From Arthrobacter bussei (GTDB lineage: Bacteria > Actinomycetota > Actinomycetes > Actinomycetales > Micrococcaceae), in contig NZ_VJXX01000001.1 of the NCBI RefSeq assembly GCF_009377195.2, positions 1,364,001 through 1,428,000 on the forward strand: a DNA stretch of 64,000 bases, written 5' to 3'. A model generated the notes under the pieces. The model worked only from the letters and a program-made list of their open reading frames with translations. It was not told the DNA's origin and did no database searches. A program made the position numbers and the translations under genes. Position 1 is the first letter of the stretch, and each line of letters opens with the position of its first letter. Below are positions 49,119 to 58,370 of this stretch, piece by piece.

Positions 49119-50677
49119 CGGGAGGACTCCAGGGCTGCGGTCGCGGCGTGCATGACGGTTTCGGAGGTGGCCTCGGAGCGGTCCAGCCGACCGGTGATCC
49201 TGCCCTCCCGCATGACGAGCACGCGGTCGGCCATGCCGAGCACCTCGGGCAGTTCCGAGGAGATCATGAGGATCGCGATGCCCCTGCCGGCGAGTTCGGA
49301 GATGAGGCGGTGCACCTCGCTCTTGGTGCCCACGTCGATCCCGCGGGTCGGCTCGTCGATGATCAGCAGCTTCGGGTCCGTGGCGAGCCACTTGGCGAGG
49401 ACCACCTTCTGCTGGTTCCCGCCGGAGAGCGTGGAGACGGCGTGCTCGGGTGAACCGGACTTCACCTGGAGGCGTTTCGCCCAGGTCGCGGAGGCCTCGC
49501 GCTCCGCCTTCCCGCTGATCAGCCCGAAGCGGGCGAGCGAGTGCCGGAGCGTCAGGGCGGCGTTGCGTTCGACCGAGAGCTCCATGACCAGGCCCTGCTT
49601 GCGCCGGTCCTCCGGCACGAAGCCGACCCCGGCGTCGATCGCAGCCCTCGGGTCCTTGCCCCGGAGCGTCCGGCCGAGCATCTCCACGCTGCCGGACTCG
49701 TAGCGGTCGATGCCGAAGACCGCACGGGCCACCTCCGTGCGGCCTGCACCGACCAGTCCGGACAGCGCCACGATCTCGCCGGCACGCACCTCGAAGTCGA
49801 TGTCGTGGAACACCCCGGGCCGCGTCAGGCCGCTCACCCGCAGGACGACGTCGCCCGTCTCCGTCTCGGTCTTGGGGAACAGGGCCTCGATGTCGCGGCC
49901 CACCATCTCGCGGACCACCGCCTCGACCGTCGTCGCGCTGGTCTCGTGCGTGGCGATGTAGGCGCCGTCCCGCATGACGGTGATGCGGTCGCAGAGGCCG
50001 AAGACCTCGTCGAAGCGGTGGGAGATGAACAGGATGCCGCTGCCGGCGTCGCGCAGGCGCCGGGCGACGGCGAAGAGGCGCTCCACCTCGATACCGCTGA
50101 GTGCGGCCGTCGGCTCGTCCATCACGAGGATGCGCGCGTCCAGGGAGATGGCTTTGGCGATCTCGATGATCTGCTGGTCGGCGATCGAGAGACCCTCCGC
50201 CACACGGTCCGGATCGATGGGGACGCCCAGCTGCCCGAAGAGCTCCCTGGCCTGGCGGCGCATCTCACCACGGCTGATGAGGCCGAAGCGGCCCTTGGGC
50301 TGGCGGCCGATGAAGATGTTCTCCGCCACTGTCAGGTCGGGGAAGAGGGTGGGCTCCTGATAGATGACCGAGATGCCGGCCGCCTTGCTGTCCGCCACGG
50401 TGCGGAAGCTGACGCCCTGCCCGGCGACGGTGAACTCCCCTGCGTCCGGCTGGTGCACGCCGGCGAGGATCTTGACGAGGGTGGACTTCCCGGCGCCGTT
50501 CTCGCCGACCAGGGCGTGGATCTCACCCGGCGCGAGGTCGATGGTGCCGTCGGCGAGGGCGACGACCGGGCCGAAGGTCTTGAGTGCCCCCCGCAGGGTC
50601 AGCACGCTCTCCCGTCGCCTGCCGGCTGGTGCGGCCTGGTCCGCGGCGTCAGTGCCACGACCATCAAAGTGCGTCAA
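49115..50677 (-). CDS. rhaT: Rhamnose ABC transporter ATP-binding protein (tandem domains)
   Basis: A 520-residue protein with two ATPase domains, as in CUT2 sugar importers. Domain 1: Walker [17 protein letters not shown] (about residue 57), Walker [14 protein letters not shown]; its signature [14 protein letters not shown] is the degenerate version usual for the family. Domain 2 (from about 275): [16 protein letters not shown] in place of a normal Walker A, then [34 protein letters not shown]. It powers uptake of L-rhamnose. First gene of the long minus-strand operon. The promoter and operator directly upstream are described separately. The name rhaT here follows the ABC transporter usage, not the E. 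coli symporter. Confidence 0.93.
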   Translation of the reverse strand: MTHFDGRGTDAADQAAPAGRRRESVLTLRGALKTFGPVVALADGTIDLAPGEIHALVGENGAGKSTLVKILAGVHQPDAGEFTVAGQGVSFRTVADSKAAGISVIYQEPTLFPDLTVAENIFIGRQPKGRFGLISRGEMRRQARELFGQLGVPIDPDRVAEGLSIADQQIIEIAKAISLDARILVMDEPTAALSGIEVERLFAVARRLRDAGSGILFISHRFDEVFGLCDRITVMRDGAYIATHETSATTVEAVVREMVGRDIEALFPKTETETGDVVLRVSGLTRPGVFHDIDFEVRAGEIVALSGLVGAGRTEVARAVFGIDRYESGSVEMLGRTLRGKDPRAAIDAGVGFVPEDRRKQGLVMELSVERNAALTLRHSLARFGLISGKAEREASATWAKRLQVKSGSPEHAVSTLSGGNQQKVVLAKWLATDPKLLIIDEPTRGIDVGTKSEVHRLISELAGRGIAILMISSELPEVLGMADRVLVMREGRITGRLDRSEATSETVMHAATAALESSR

Positions 50678-50697
50678 TGCAACTCCTCGAGGAAGAA

Positions 50698-50757
50698 TGA
50701 ATCGTTTCAGAGCAACGACCCACCTCGAATAGTAGGCGTGACCCAGATCACCGTCAA
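50698..50757 (-). promoter_or_regulatory. Promoter and operator of the rhamnose transport operon
   Basis: On the minus strand TTGACG (plus positions 50752-50757) and TACTAT (50729-50734) are separated by exactly 17 bases. Downstream, TGAATCGTTTCA (50698-50709) lies about 13-24 bases after the expected transcription start and 21 bases before the ATPase gene. The same 12 bases in the other orientation stand before rhaI, which marks it as the operator of the local LacI regulator. Confidence 0.75.
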
Positions 50758-50807
50758 CAGCCCGGGATCGCGCTGGGACCCGGGGCCCGCGGGCCCCGGC
50801 GCGCCGC

Positions 50808-51839
50808 TCAGCCCGCGGCCCGCACCGCCGCCGTCGTGCTGCCGCGCTCCACCAGTTCGGGATCGAAGATCACCTGGCGACGACGCGAGGACGGGCCCTC
50901 GATCTCCTCGAGGAGGAGCTCCACCGCCGTACGCCCCATGAGTTCGGTCGGCTTGCGGACGCTCGAGAGGGGCACGACGGCGGAGGCGGAGAAGTCGATG
51001 TCGTCGTACCCGATCAGCGCAAGGTCCTCGGGGATGCGGAGGCCGCGGATCAGGAGCACGGCCTGCATGACCCCGATGGCCAGGAGGTCGTTGGCGCAGA
51101 AGATGCCGTCCGGCAGACGGCCTGCCGGCCGCCGGGCGATCACGCCGCCCACCTCCCGCCCGGCGAGGACCGTCATGGCGTCCGCCTCCACGACCTCGAG
51201 CACGGCGCCCTCCTGCTCGCCCACTGCCTGGCGGGCGCCGGCCAGGCGATCGGCCACCTGCCGGAAGGAGGCCTTCGTCCCCACGAACACGATGCGGCGG
51301 CGCCCGGCCTCGAGGAGGTGGCGCACCGCCATGTAGCCACCGGCGACGTCGTCCACCGACACCGAGCTGCAGCGCCGCTGTGCATCGACGCGGTCCACCA
51401 GGACCACGGGCATGCCGCGCTTCCGGAGGGCCTCGACGCGTGGACCGACGTCCCCCACCGGCGAGATGAGCATGCCCTGCACGCGCTGCTGCTCGAAGAC
51501 GTCGATGTAGCGGGCCTCGCGCTCGGTGTCCTGCCCGCTGTCCCCCAGCACCACGGTGCTCCCGTTCTCCGCCGCGCAGTCCTCCGCGGCACGGGCGAGC
51601 GAGGAGAAGAACGGGTTGCCGACGTCGAGCACGATCAGCCCGATGGTGCGGCTCTGGCCGGCACGGAGTTGCCGGGCGGCATCGTTCCGCACGAAACCGA
51701 GGTGATCGATCGCGGCCTGGACCCGCTCGCGCGTTGCGGACGAGACCCGTGCGGGATGGTTCAGCACGTTGGACACGGTCCCCACGGCCACCCCCGCCCG
51801 GTCGGCGACATCCTTGATGCTGACGGGTCGGCTCTCCAT
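50808..51839 (-). CDS. LacI family regulator of rhamnose genes
   Basis: A 343-residue regulator from the ATG at 51839, which has GAGG six bases upstream. The DNA-binding head is [56 protein letters not shown] (residues 6-62), and the core includes [25 protein letters not shown] and [39 protein letters not shown]. It is placed between the transport and catabolic operons, each with the operator TGAATCGTTTCA (or its complement), so it most likely represses both, with a rhamnose catabolite as inducer (inference). Non-LacI (AraC, DeoR) regulators usually found for rhamnose in proteobacteria and bacilli are not present here. Confidence 0.93.
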   Translation of the reverse strand: MESRPVSIKDVADRAGVAVGTVSNVLNHPARVSSATRERVQAAIDHLGFVRNDAARQLRAGQSRTIGLIVLDVGNPFFSSLARAAEDCAAENGSTVVLGDSGQDTEREARYIDVFEQQRVQGMLISPVGDVGPRVEALRKRGMPVVLVDRVDAQRRCSSVSVDDVAGGYMAVRHLLEAGRRRIVFVGTKASFRQVADRLAGARQAVGEQEGAVLEVVEADAMTVLAGREVGGVIARRPAGRLPDGIFCANDLLAIGVMQAVLLIRGLRIPEDLALIGYDDIDFSASAVVPLSSVRKPTELMGRTAVELLLEEIEGPSSRRRQVIFDPELVERGSTTAAVRAAG

Positions 51840-51896
51840 CGATACCTCGGGCTCCTCGGTGCTCGGCCCCCGCCGGACAGGCGGACGGCGGGACTG

Positions 51897-51951
51897 TTGA
51901 CACTCGGTCTGCAGCAAGGATAACTTTGAAACGTGCTAATGAAACGATTCA
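51897..51951 (+). promoter_or_regulatory. rhaI promoter with LacI operator
   Basis: TTGACA (51897-51902) and GATAAC (51919-51924), 16 bases apart, form a good promoter. TGAAACGATTCA at 51940-51951 is the exact complement of the operator before the transport operon, and its half TGAAACG also occurs at 51927-51933, 13 bases away. Both lie around and just after the expected transcription start, a repressing position. Confidence 0.75.
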
Positions 51952-52066
51952 ACAGCACGGCACTTCTGCTTCTCCTCCCGAGCCGTCCCCGGGCGTGGAA
52001 GATACCCGAGAAATCGCCGTCCGGTCTGTGATGGAGCAGCCGGCCGCCACACGCTGGAGAGAGTAC

Positions 52067-53233
52067 ATGACTGTCATCGACGACATCACCGCGGAGCTGG
52101 ACCAGCTCGCGATCGAGGTCCCGTCCTGGGCCTACGGAAACTCAGGGACGCGCTTCAGGGTCTTCGCGACCCCCGGGACGCCGCGCACGGTGCAGGAGAA
52201 GATCGCGGACGCGGCCATGGTCAACAAGCTGACAGGCCTTGCGCCCAGCGTCGCCCTGCACATCCCGTGGGACAGGGTGGACGACTACGGCGTCCTCGCC
52301 TCCTACGCGGCCGATCACGGCATGCGCCTCGGCACCATCAACAGCAACACCTTCCAGGATGACGACTACAAGTTCGGGAGCCTGACGCACAGCGACGCGG
52401 CGGTCCGGAACAAGGCGATCGACCACATGTACGAGTGCATCGAGGTCATGAACGTCACCGGCTCCCGCGACCTGAAGATCTGGCTGGCCGACGGCTCCAA
52501 CTACCCGGGCCAGGCGGACATGCGCTCCCGCCAGGACTGGCTGCAGGACTCGCTGCGGAAGGTCTACGACCGGCTCGGCGAGGACCAGCGCCTGGTCCTC
52601 GAGTACAAGTTCTTCGAGCCGGCGTTCTACCACACGGACGTCCCCGACTGGGGCACCTCCTACGCCCACTGCCTGCAGCTCGGCGAGAAGGCCTTCGTCT
52701 GCCTCGACACCGGCCACCACGCTCCCGGGACCAACATCGAGTTCATCGTCGCCCAGCTCATCCGGCTCGGGAAGCTCGGCTCCTTCGACTTCAACTCGCG
52801 CTTCTATGCGGACGACGACCTGATCGTGGGAGCCGCGGACCCGTTCCAGCTGTTCCGCATCATGGCCGAGGTGGTCCGCGGCGGCGGCCTCTCGCCTGAG
52901 AGCGGGATCGCCCTCATGCTCGACCAGTGCCACAACCTGGAGGAGAAGATCCCCGGCCAGATCCGCTCCGTGCTGAACGTGCAGGAGATGACGGCGCGGG
53001 CCCTGCTGATCGACCGCGCCGCGCTGACCGCCGCGCAGGAATCCGGCGACGTGCTGGGTGCCAACGCCATCCTGATGGACGCCTTCTACACCGACGTCCG
53101 GCCCGGACTCGCGCAGTGGCGTGAGTCGAAGGGCCTTCCGGCCGACCCGATGGACGCCTACCGCGCCAGCGGCTACCAGGACCGGATCAACAGCGAGCGA
53201 CAGGGCGGCCGGCAGGCCGGATGGGGAGCATGA
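52067..53233 (+). CDS. rhaI: L-rhamnose isomerase
   Basis: A 388-residue isomerase of the Pseudomonas-stutzeri/Bacillus (RhaI) type rather than the E. coli RhaA type. FRVFATPGTPRTVQEKIADAA opens the family, KIWLADGSNYPGQADMRSRQDWL, LVLEYKFFEPAFYHTDVPDWGTS (Glu metal ligand), VCLDTGHHAPGTNIEFI (Asp/His ligands) and GKLGSFDFNSRFYADDDLIVG carry the metal centre. It converts L-rhamnose to L-rhamnulose. The open frame extends to 51926, but GGAGAGAG before the ATG at 52067 and family comparison fix this start. It overlaps the aldolase/dehydrogenase gene by four bases (ATGA). Confidence 0.95.
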   Translation: MTVIDDITAELDQLAIEVPSWAYGNSGTRFRVFATPGTPRTVQEKIADAAMVNKLTGLAPSVALHIPWDRVDDYGVLASYAADHGMRLGTINSNTFQDDDYKFGSLTHSDAAVRNKAIDHMYECIEVMNVTGSRDLKIWLADGSNYPGQADMRSRQDWLQDSLRKVYDRLGEDQRLVLEYKFFEPAFYHTDVPDWGTSYAHCLQLGEKAFVCLDTGHHAPGTNIEFIVAQLIRLGKLGSFDFNSRFYADDDLIVGAADPFQLFRIMAEVVRGGGLSPESGIALMLDQCHNLEEKIPGQIRSVLNVQEMTARALLIDRAALTAAQESGDVLGANAILMDAFYTDVRPGLAQWRESKGLPADPMDAYRASGYQDRINSERQGGRQAGWGA

Positions 53234-55317
53234 CAGTGACGACGACGACAGGGCCCGCGACCGACGCCACCACGAACCCGACGGTCAATCAGACCGTGCA
53301 GGAGCTCATCGAGCGCTCCAACCGCCTGGGCTCGGACAAGCGCACCACGAACTACGCCGGCGGCAACACCTCGGCGAAGGGTGTGGGCACCGACCCCGTG
53401 ACGGGCGAGGACGTCGAGCTGCTCTGGGTCAAGGGCTCCGGCGGTGACCTGGGGACGCTGAAGGAGGCCGGCCTCGCCGTCCTCCGCCTCGATCGGATGC
53501 GCGCACTGCAGGGGGTCTATCCCGGCGTCGAGCGCGAGGACGAGATGGTGGCGGCCTTCGACTACACCCTCCACGGCAAGGGCGGTGCGGCGCCGTCCAT
53601 CGACACCGCCATGCACGGCCTCGTGGACGCGGCGCACGTGGACCACCTGCATCCCGACGCGGGGATCGCGATCGCGACGGCTGCGGACGGTGAGGCCCTG
53701 ACCGCCGCGATCTTCGGACCGAAGGTCCTCTGGGTCCCCTGGCGCCGTCCCGGCTTCCAGCTCGGGCTCGACATCGCCGCCATCAAGGACGCCCACCCCG
53801 AGGCGATCGGCACCATCCTCGGGGGCCACGGCATCACGGCCTGGGGAGACACCTCCGCCGAGGCCGAGGCGAACTCCCTGTGGATCATCGAGACCGCCGA
53901 GCGGTACATCGCCGAGCACGGGACCCCCGGGCCCTTCGGCCCCGCCCTCGAGGGCTACGGCCCGCTGCCGGAGGACGAGCGCCGGGCCAGGGCCGCCGCC
54001 CTCGCCCCGACCATCCGCGGCCTCGCCTCCACCGACAGGGCGCAGGTCGGCCACTTCACGGATGATCCCCGGGTGCTCGACTTCCTCGCCGCCGAAGCCC
54101 ACCCGCGCCTCGGCGCGCTCGGCACCAGTTGCCCCGACCACTTCCTGCGCACCAAGGTCAAGCCGCTCGTCCTCGACCTCCCGGCCGATGCCGACGTCGA
54201 GAGCTGCCTGCTGCGCCTGCGTGAGCTCCACGCCGAGTACCGGGCCGACTACGCCGCGTACTACGACCGCCACGCGACCCCGGACTCCCCCGCCATGCGC
54301 GGGGCCGATCCGGCGATCGTGCTCGTCCCCGGCGTCGGCATGTTCTCCTTCGGCGCCAACAAGCAGACCGCCCGGGTGGCCGGGGAGTTCTACCTCAACG
54401 CGATCAACGTGATGCGCGGGGCCGAGGCCGTCTCCACCTACGCGCCCATCGAGGAGAGCGAGAAGTTCCGGATCGAGTACTGGTCCCTCGAGGAGGCCAA
54501 GCTCGCGCGGATGCCGAAGCCGAAGTCCCACGCCGGGCGCATCGCCCTGGTGACGGGAGCGGCGTCCGGCATCGGCAAGGCCATCGCCACCCGTCTGGCG
54601 GCCGAGGGCGCGTGCGTGGTCATCGCGGACCTGAACATCGACAGCGCGGGCAGTGTCGCCGAGGAGCTCGGCGGCCCGGACGTCGCCATCGGCGTCCAGG
54701 CCGACGTCACCGACCCCGCCCAGGTGCTCCGTGCCGTGCAGGCCGCCGTGCTGGCCTTCGGCGGGCTGGACCTCGTGGTCAACAACGCCGGGCTGTCCAT
54801 CTCCAAGCCGCTCCTGGAGACCACCGAGAAGGACTGGGACCTGCAGCACGACGTCATGGCGAAGGGCTCCTTCCTCATGTCGCAGGCGGCCGCGAAGGTG
54901 CTGATCGAGCAGGACATGGGCGGGGACATCATCTACATCTCCTCCAAGAACTCCGTGTTCGCGGGCCCCAACAACATCGCCTACAGCGCCACGAAGGCCG
55001 ACCAGGCGCATCAGGTACGGCTCCTCGCCGCCGAACTCGGCGAGTACGGCGTGCGCGTCAACGGCATCAACCCCGACGGGGTGGTCCGTGGCTCCGGGAT
55101 CTTCGCCGGCGGCTGGGGCGCCAAGCGCGCCGCGGTGTACGGCGTGGACGAGGAGAAGCTCGGCGAGTACTACGCCCAGCGCACCCTCCTCAAGCGCGAG
55201 GTGCTGCCCGAGAACGTCGCGAACGCCGTCGCCGTCCTGACCTCCGACGAGCTCTCGCACACCACCGGGTTGCACATCCCCGTTGACGCGGGCGTCGCTG
55301 CCGCCTTCCTGCGCTGA
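53230..55317 (+). CDS. rhaEW: Bifunctional rhamnulose-1-phosphate aldolase / L-lactaldehyde dehydrogenase
   Basis: A 695-residue fusion. Residues about 15-410 are a class II aldolase domain: TNYAGGNTSAKGV, LLWVKGSGGDLGTL, VDAAHVDHLHPD with zinc-binding histidines, and later GIFAFGANKQ-like GMFSFGANKQTARVAGEFY. From about 430 an SDR domain follows: ALVTGAASGIGKAIATRLAAEGA, NNAGLSISKP, and YSATKADQAHQ with catalytic Tyr and Lys. The first domain splits rhamnulose 1-phosphate to dihydroxyacetone phosphate and L-lactaldehyde; the second oxidises or reduces lactaldehyde. This architecture is known from Bacillus YuxG. I take the ATG at 53230, overlapping the rhaI stop; 53221 is an alternative. Confidence 0.94.
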   Translation: MTVTTTTGPATDATTNPTVNQTVQELIERSNRLGSDKRTTNYAGGNTSAKGVGTDPVTGEDVELLWVKGSGGDLGTLKEAGLAVLRLDRMRALQGVYPGVEREDEMVAAFDYTLHGKGGAAPSIDTAMHGLVDAAHVDHLHPDAGIAIATAADGEALTAAIFGPKVLWVPWRRPGFQLGLDIAAIKDAHPEAIGTILGGHGITAWGDTSAEAEANSLWIIETAERYIAEHGTPGPFGPALEGYGPLPEDERRARAAALAPTIRGLASTDRAQVGHFTDDPRVLDFLAAEAHPRLGALGTSCPDHFLRTKVKPLVLDLPADADVESCLLRLRELHAEYRADYAAYYDRHATPDSPAMRGADPAIVLVPGVGMFSFGANKQTARVAGEFYLNAINVMRGAEAVSTYAPIEESEKFRIEYWSLEEAKLARMPKPKSHAGRIALVTGAASGIGKAIATRLAAEGACVVIADLNIDSAGSVAEELGGPDVAIGVQADVTDPAQVLRAVQAAVLAFGGLDLVVNNAGLSISKPLLETTEKDWDLQHDVMAKGSFLMSQAAAKVLIEQDMGGDIIYISSKNSVFAGPNNIAYSATKADQAHQVRLLAAELGEYGVRVNGINPDGVVRGSGIFAGGWGAKRAAVYGVDEEKLGEYYAQRTLLKREVLPENVANAVAVLTSDELSHTTGLHIPVDAGVAAAFLR

Positions 55318-55318
55318 C

Positions 55319-56767
55319 ATGGGCGCCCCTCCAGCACCCGTGTTCGCCGCGATCGACATCGGGGCCTCCTCCGGTCGCGTGATCCTCGGCAGCGTCTCCG
55401 AGGACGGCCCCCGCCTCACGACGGTCCACCGCTTCCCCAACGGCGCGCAGTTCCTCGGCGGCGCGCTGCGGTGGGACATCGATGCGCTCTTCGCCGAGGT
55501 GGTGGCGGGGCTGCGCCTGGCGGCCTCCGCCGCAGCGGGGTCGGGTCTACGGATCGCCGGCATCGGCATCGACACGTGGGCCGTGGACTACGGGCTGGTC
55601 GACGCCGACGGAATCCTGTGGCACCTGCCCTTCAGCTACCGCGACGCGCGGACCCGGACGACCGTCGACGTCGTCCACCGCACGGTTCCACCCGAGGCCC
55701 TCTACGACCGGACCGGGCTGCAGTTCCTGCCCTTCACCACGGTCTACCAGCTCGCCGCCGAGCGGTCGCTCGACGGCGTGCAGGCCCTCCTGATCCCCGA
55801 CCTGCTCGCCTACCGCCTCACCGGCGAGCGCCGCACCGAGGCGACCAACGCGTCCACCACGGGCCTGCTCGATGCGCGGACGGGCACCTGGGCCGAGGAT
55901 CTGCTCGACGCGCTCGGTCTCCCCGGTGACCTGTTCCCTCCGCTCGTGGAACCCGGAGCCGTCATCGGGCAGCTGCTGCCCGAGGTCGCACTCGCCACCG
56001 GACTGCCGGAGGAGACAGCCGTCGTCGCCGTCGGCTCCCACGACACCGCCTCCGCGGTCGCCGCCGTCCCTGCCACCGGGCCGGGCTTCGCCTACATCTC
56101 CTCCGGCACCTGGTCGCTCGTCGGCGTCGAACTCGACGCGCCCATCCTCACCGCCGCGAGCCGCGCCGCGAACTTCACCAACGAGCGGGGTGTGGACGGA
56201 ACCATCCGCTACCTCCGCAACACGGGCGGGTTGTGGCTCCTCCAGGAGTGCCTGCGGGAGTGGGCCGTCGAAGGGCCGGTCCCCGATCTGCCGACCCTGC
56301 TCTCGGCTGCCGCGACGCTCCCGGCCGGCGGGCCCATGATCGACGCCGAGTCCACGGACTTCCTCGCGCCGGACGGGATGCCCGGTCGCATCCGGCGCGC
56401 GGCGGGCGATCTCCCGACCCGGGAGTCGGTGGTGCGGTGCATCATGGACAGCCTCGCCGACGCCTACGCGCGCACCCTCCGGGACGCGGCACGTCTCTCG
56501 GGACACACCATCGACGTCATCCACGTGGTCGGCGGCGGATCGCAGAACGCCCTCCTCTGCCAGCTGACGGCGGACCGCACGGGCCTGCCGGTCCTCGCCG
56601 GTCCGGTGGAGGCGACAGCCCTCGGGAACATCCTGGTCCAGGCGCGGGCGGCCGGCCTCCTGGAGGCCGGCCCCGGCCTCGGGAGCATCCGGCGAGCGGC
56701 GCACGCCGCGGCGGACACGGTCCGGTACGAGCCTGCACGCAACGGAGCACTGACGACGGCGGGATAG
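55319..56767 (+). CDS. rhaB: Rhamnulokinase
   Basis: A 482-residue FGGY kinase. VFAAIDIGASSGRVILG is the ATP phosphate-1 motif, IAGIGIDTWAVDYGLVDADG carries the conserved aspartate, YDRTGLQFLPFTTVYQL and LTGERRTEATNASTTGLLD are substrate blocks specific for RhaB, and IDVIHVVGGGSQNALLCQLTADRTGLPV near the end is the adenosine site. It phosphorylates L-rhamnulose at O1 with ATP. The ATG at 55319 is one base after the previous stop. Last gene of the rhamnose catabolic operon rhaI-rhaEW-rhaB. Confidence 0.94.
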   Translation: MGAPPAPVFAAIDIGASSGRVILGSVSEDGPRLTTVHRFPNGAQFLGGALRWDIDALFAEVVAGLRLAASAAAGSGLRIAGIGIDTWAVDYGLVDADGILWHLPFSYRDARTRTTVDVVHRTVPPEALYDRTGLQFLPFTTVYQLAAERSLDGVQALLIPDLLAYRLTGERRTEATNASTTGLLDARTGTWAEDLLDALGLPGDLFPPLVEPGAVIGQLLPEVALATGLPEETAVVAVGSHDTASAVAAVPATGPGFAYISSGTWSLVGVELDAPILTAASRAANFTNERGVDGTIRYLRNTGGLWLLQECLREWAVEGPVPDLPTLLSAAATLPAGGPMIDAESTDFLAPDGMPGRIRRAAGDLPTRESVVRCIMDSLADAYARTLRDAARLSGHTIDVIHVVGGGSQNALLCQLTADRTGLPVLAGPVEATALGNILVQARAAGLLEAGPGLGSIRRAAHAAADTVRYEPARNGALTTAG

Positions 56768-56814
56768 CAGGCACCGCGGGCGAGCACCCCGACGACGGTG
56801 GCACGGCCGGTACG

Positions 56815-56862
56815 GGCGACGGATGGTCCTGGCGACGGATGGTCCTGGCGACGGATGGTCCT
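56815..56862. repeat. Three tandem copies of a 16-bp unit
   Basis: GGCGACGGATGGTCCT occurs three times without interruption (56815-56830, 56831-56846, 56847-56862), in the gap between rhaB and the convergent DUF2256/DUF3253 gene. No coding role is apparent. Confidence 0.85.
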
Positions 56863-56909
56863 GGCGCGGAGCACCGACGATGGCGGACACCTGCCCGCGT
56901 GCGGCGCGA

Positions 56910-57293
56910 TCACCGGGGTCGGCGCAGTGTGACGGGGCCCTTCGCGGTCGAGGGATCGATGACGGCGCCGCGCTGCACCATCTCCGCGAGTCCGCGGGCT
57001 ACGAGCCTGCGGGCGGCGTTCCGCGCAGGCTCGTGCAGCGACGCGTCACCGCCACCGAGGGCCGCGGCAGCGGCGGCCGGGTCGACCCCCGAGCCGCGGG
57101 ATCCGGCGCCGAGCCGCCCGAGGAGCCACTCCTCCAGCGCCGTGTCGATGGCGCGGACCTTGCGGGCCCTGCAGGCGTCGCTGCAGTAGGCGACGTCCTC
57201 CCAGTTCCGCTCCCACTTCTTCCGCCACTCGATGCGGCGGCCGCAGGAGCGGCAGGACCTGGGCTCGTGCGCCTGCCCTGCTGATCTCACCAT
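56910..57293 (-). CDS. DUF2256 and DUF3253 domain protein
   Basis: A 127-residue protein with two small domains. Residues 13-50 ([31 protein letters not shown]) are the DUF2256 zinc-binding motif, CxxC and CxxxC with the WEDVxYCSDAC ending. Residues about 50-125 ([16 protein letters not shown] ... [34 protein letters not shown]) are a winged-helix-like DUF3253. The fusion is common in actinobacteria; its function is unknown, with DNA or RNA binding a possibility. It lies next to the DUF1206 gene on the same strand, 17 bases apart. Confidence 0.9.
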   Translation of the reverse strand: MVRSAGQAHEPRSCRSCGRRIEWRKKWERNWEDVAYCSDACRARKVRAIDTALEEWLLGRLGAGSRGSGVDPAAAAAALGGGDASLHEPARNAARRLVARGLAEMVQRGAVIDPSTAKGPVTLRRPR

Positions 57294-57309
57294 CGCGGCA
57301 CCGTGCCCG

Positions 57310-58155
57310 TCACATGCGCCCGAAGACGGAGCGGATCACGGCGAACGCGCCGTAGCAGATGAGCCCCAGGGCGACGGCGGTCAGGACGTGGGCACCGAGG
57401 GGGTGGTACTGCAGGGCCTTGAGGCTGCCGTCCAGTCCCGTCGACTCCTGGGCATCGCGGTCCAGTCCGGCGATCACGAACAGGCCACCCACCAGGAGGA
57501 GCGCAAGGCCCTTGGCGATGTGCCCCACGACCCCTACCACCTCGATCACGCGGCCGCGGGCGGTGTCCTCGAACGTCCTGAGTTCCGGGCGGAAGTTCCT
57601 GCGCACCCCCTTCACCACGAAGTGGACGCCGATGCCGAGGATGATGCCCGCGGTCACGAACACGAGCAGCACGCCGAACGCCGACGCCAGCAGGGTCCTG
57701 GTGAAGTCGACCGTGGACTCGGAGGAGTCCGGCCCGTCGCCGAGGGCGAAGCGCGCGAAGGTCGCCGCCATCGAGCCGTAGATGATGACGAGGGACCCGG
57801 ACGAGATGTGCTTGCCGATGCGCTGCTTCCGCGGGAGGTGGCGCGCGCGGAGGGTCGCTTCGCTGAACTGCCAGAGCGCCAGGCCCGCGCAGCCGACGGC
57901 GCAGATCCACATCAGCGCTGTCCCTGCGGGCCCTTCAGCGACCTCCTCCAGCGCACCCGTCGGTTCGGCCTCACCGTTCCCCCCGACGGCGATGCGCAGG
58001 GCGATCAGGCCGATCAGGATGTGCACGACCGCGAGCGCTCCGAATCCGAGCCGCGCCACCACGTCGAGGGCACGCGTGTCGGAGACGTGCTCGACGGCGT
58101 CGGCCGCGCGGCTCGCGCGGCCCCGCAGACCCGCGCTGCTGTCCGTCGTCGCCAC
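57310..58155 (-). CDS. DUF1206 family membrane protein
   Basis: A 281-residue membrane protein with six hydrophobic segments in three pairs, each pair being one DUF1206 unit: [24 protein letters not shown] with [34 protein letters not shown] with [24 protein letters not shown], and [21 protein letters not shown] with [18 protein letters not shown]. The start is uncertain: GTG at 58155 has GGGAGG five bases upstream, while an ATG at 58170 has a poorer site; the frame also runs to 58311. No function is known for the family. Divergent from the GGDEF gene. Confidence 0.87.
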   Translation of the reverse strand: MATTDSSAGLRGRASRAADAVEHVSDTRALDVVARLGFGALAVVHILIGLIALRIAVGGNGEAEPTGALEEVAEGPAGTALMWICAVGCAGLALWQFSEATLRARHLPRKQRIGKHISSGSLVIIYGSMAATFARFALGDGPDSSESTVDFTRTLLASAFGVLLVFVTAGIILGIGVHFVVKGVRRNFRPELRTFEDTARGRVIEVVGVVGHIAKGLALLLVGGLFVIAGLDRDAQESTGLDGSLKALQYHPLGAHVLTAVALGLICYGAFAVIRSVFGRM

Positions 58156-58370
58156 CGTGCCCTCCCGCATCTGCCCCAGCCGTCCCTTCCGCCGGTCGGC
58201 GGGGACGCTCCGGATGTCTCCCCACCAGCATAGGAGGAGCGGCGCCCCCTTGAGGCTGTCGCTCCGAGGCGGCACACTGGTGGTGCCGGTTGCATCGGCA
58301 CGCCAGCGCACACCCCGGTCTCACCCCAGCAGTACGTCGGACAGCGCTGTCTCGACCACTGGGAGTGCGC

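Noticed and set aside
53173..55575. 800-codon minus-strand open frame opposite rhaEW
   Set aside because: Composition is that of the reverse complement of a GC-rich gene, with no motif.
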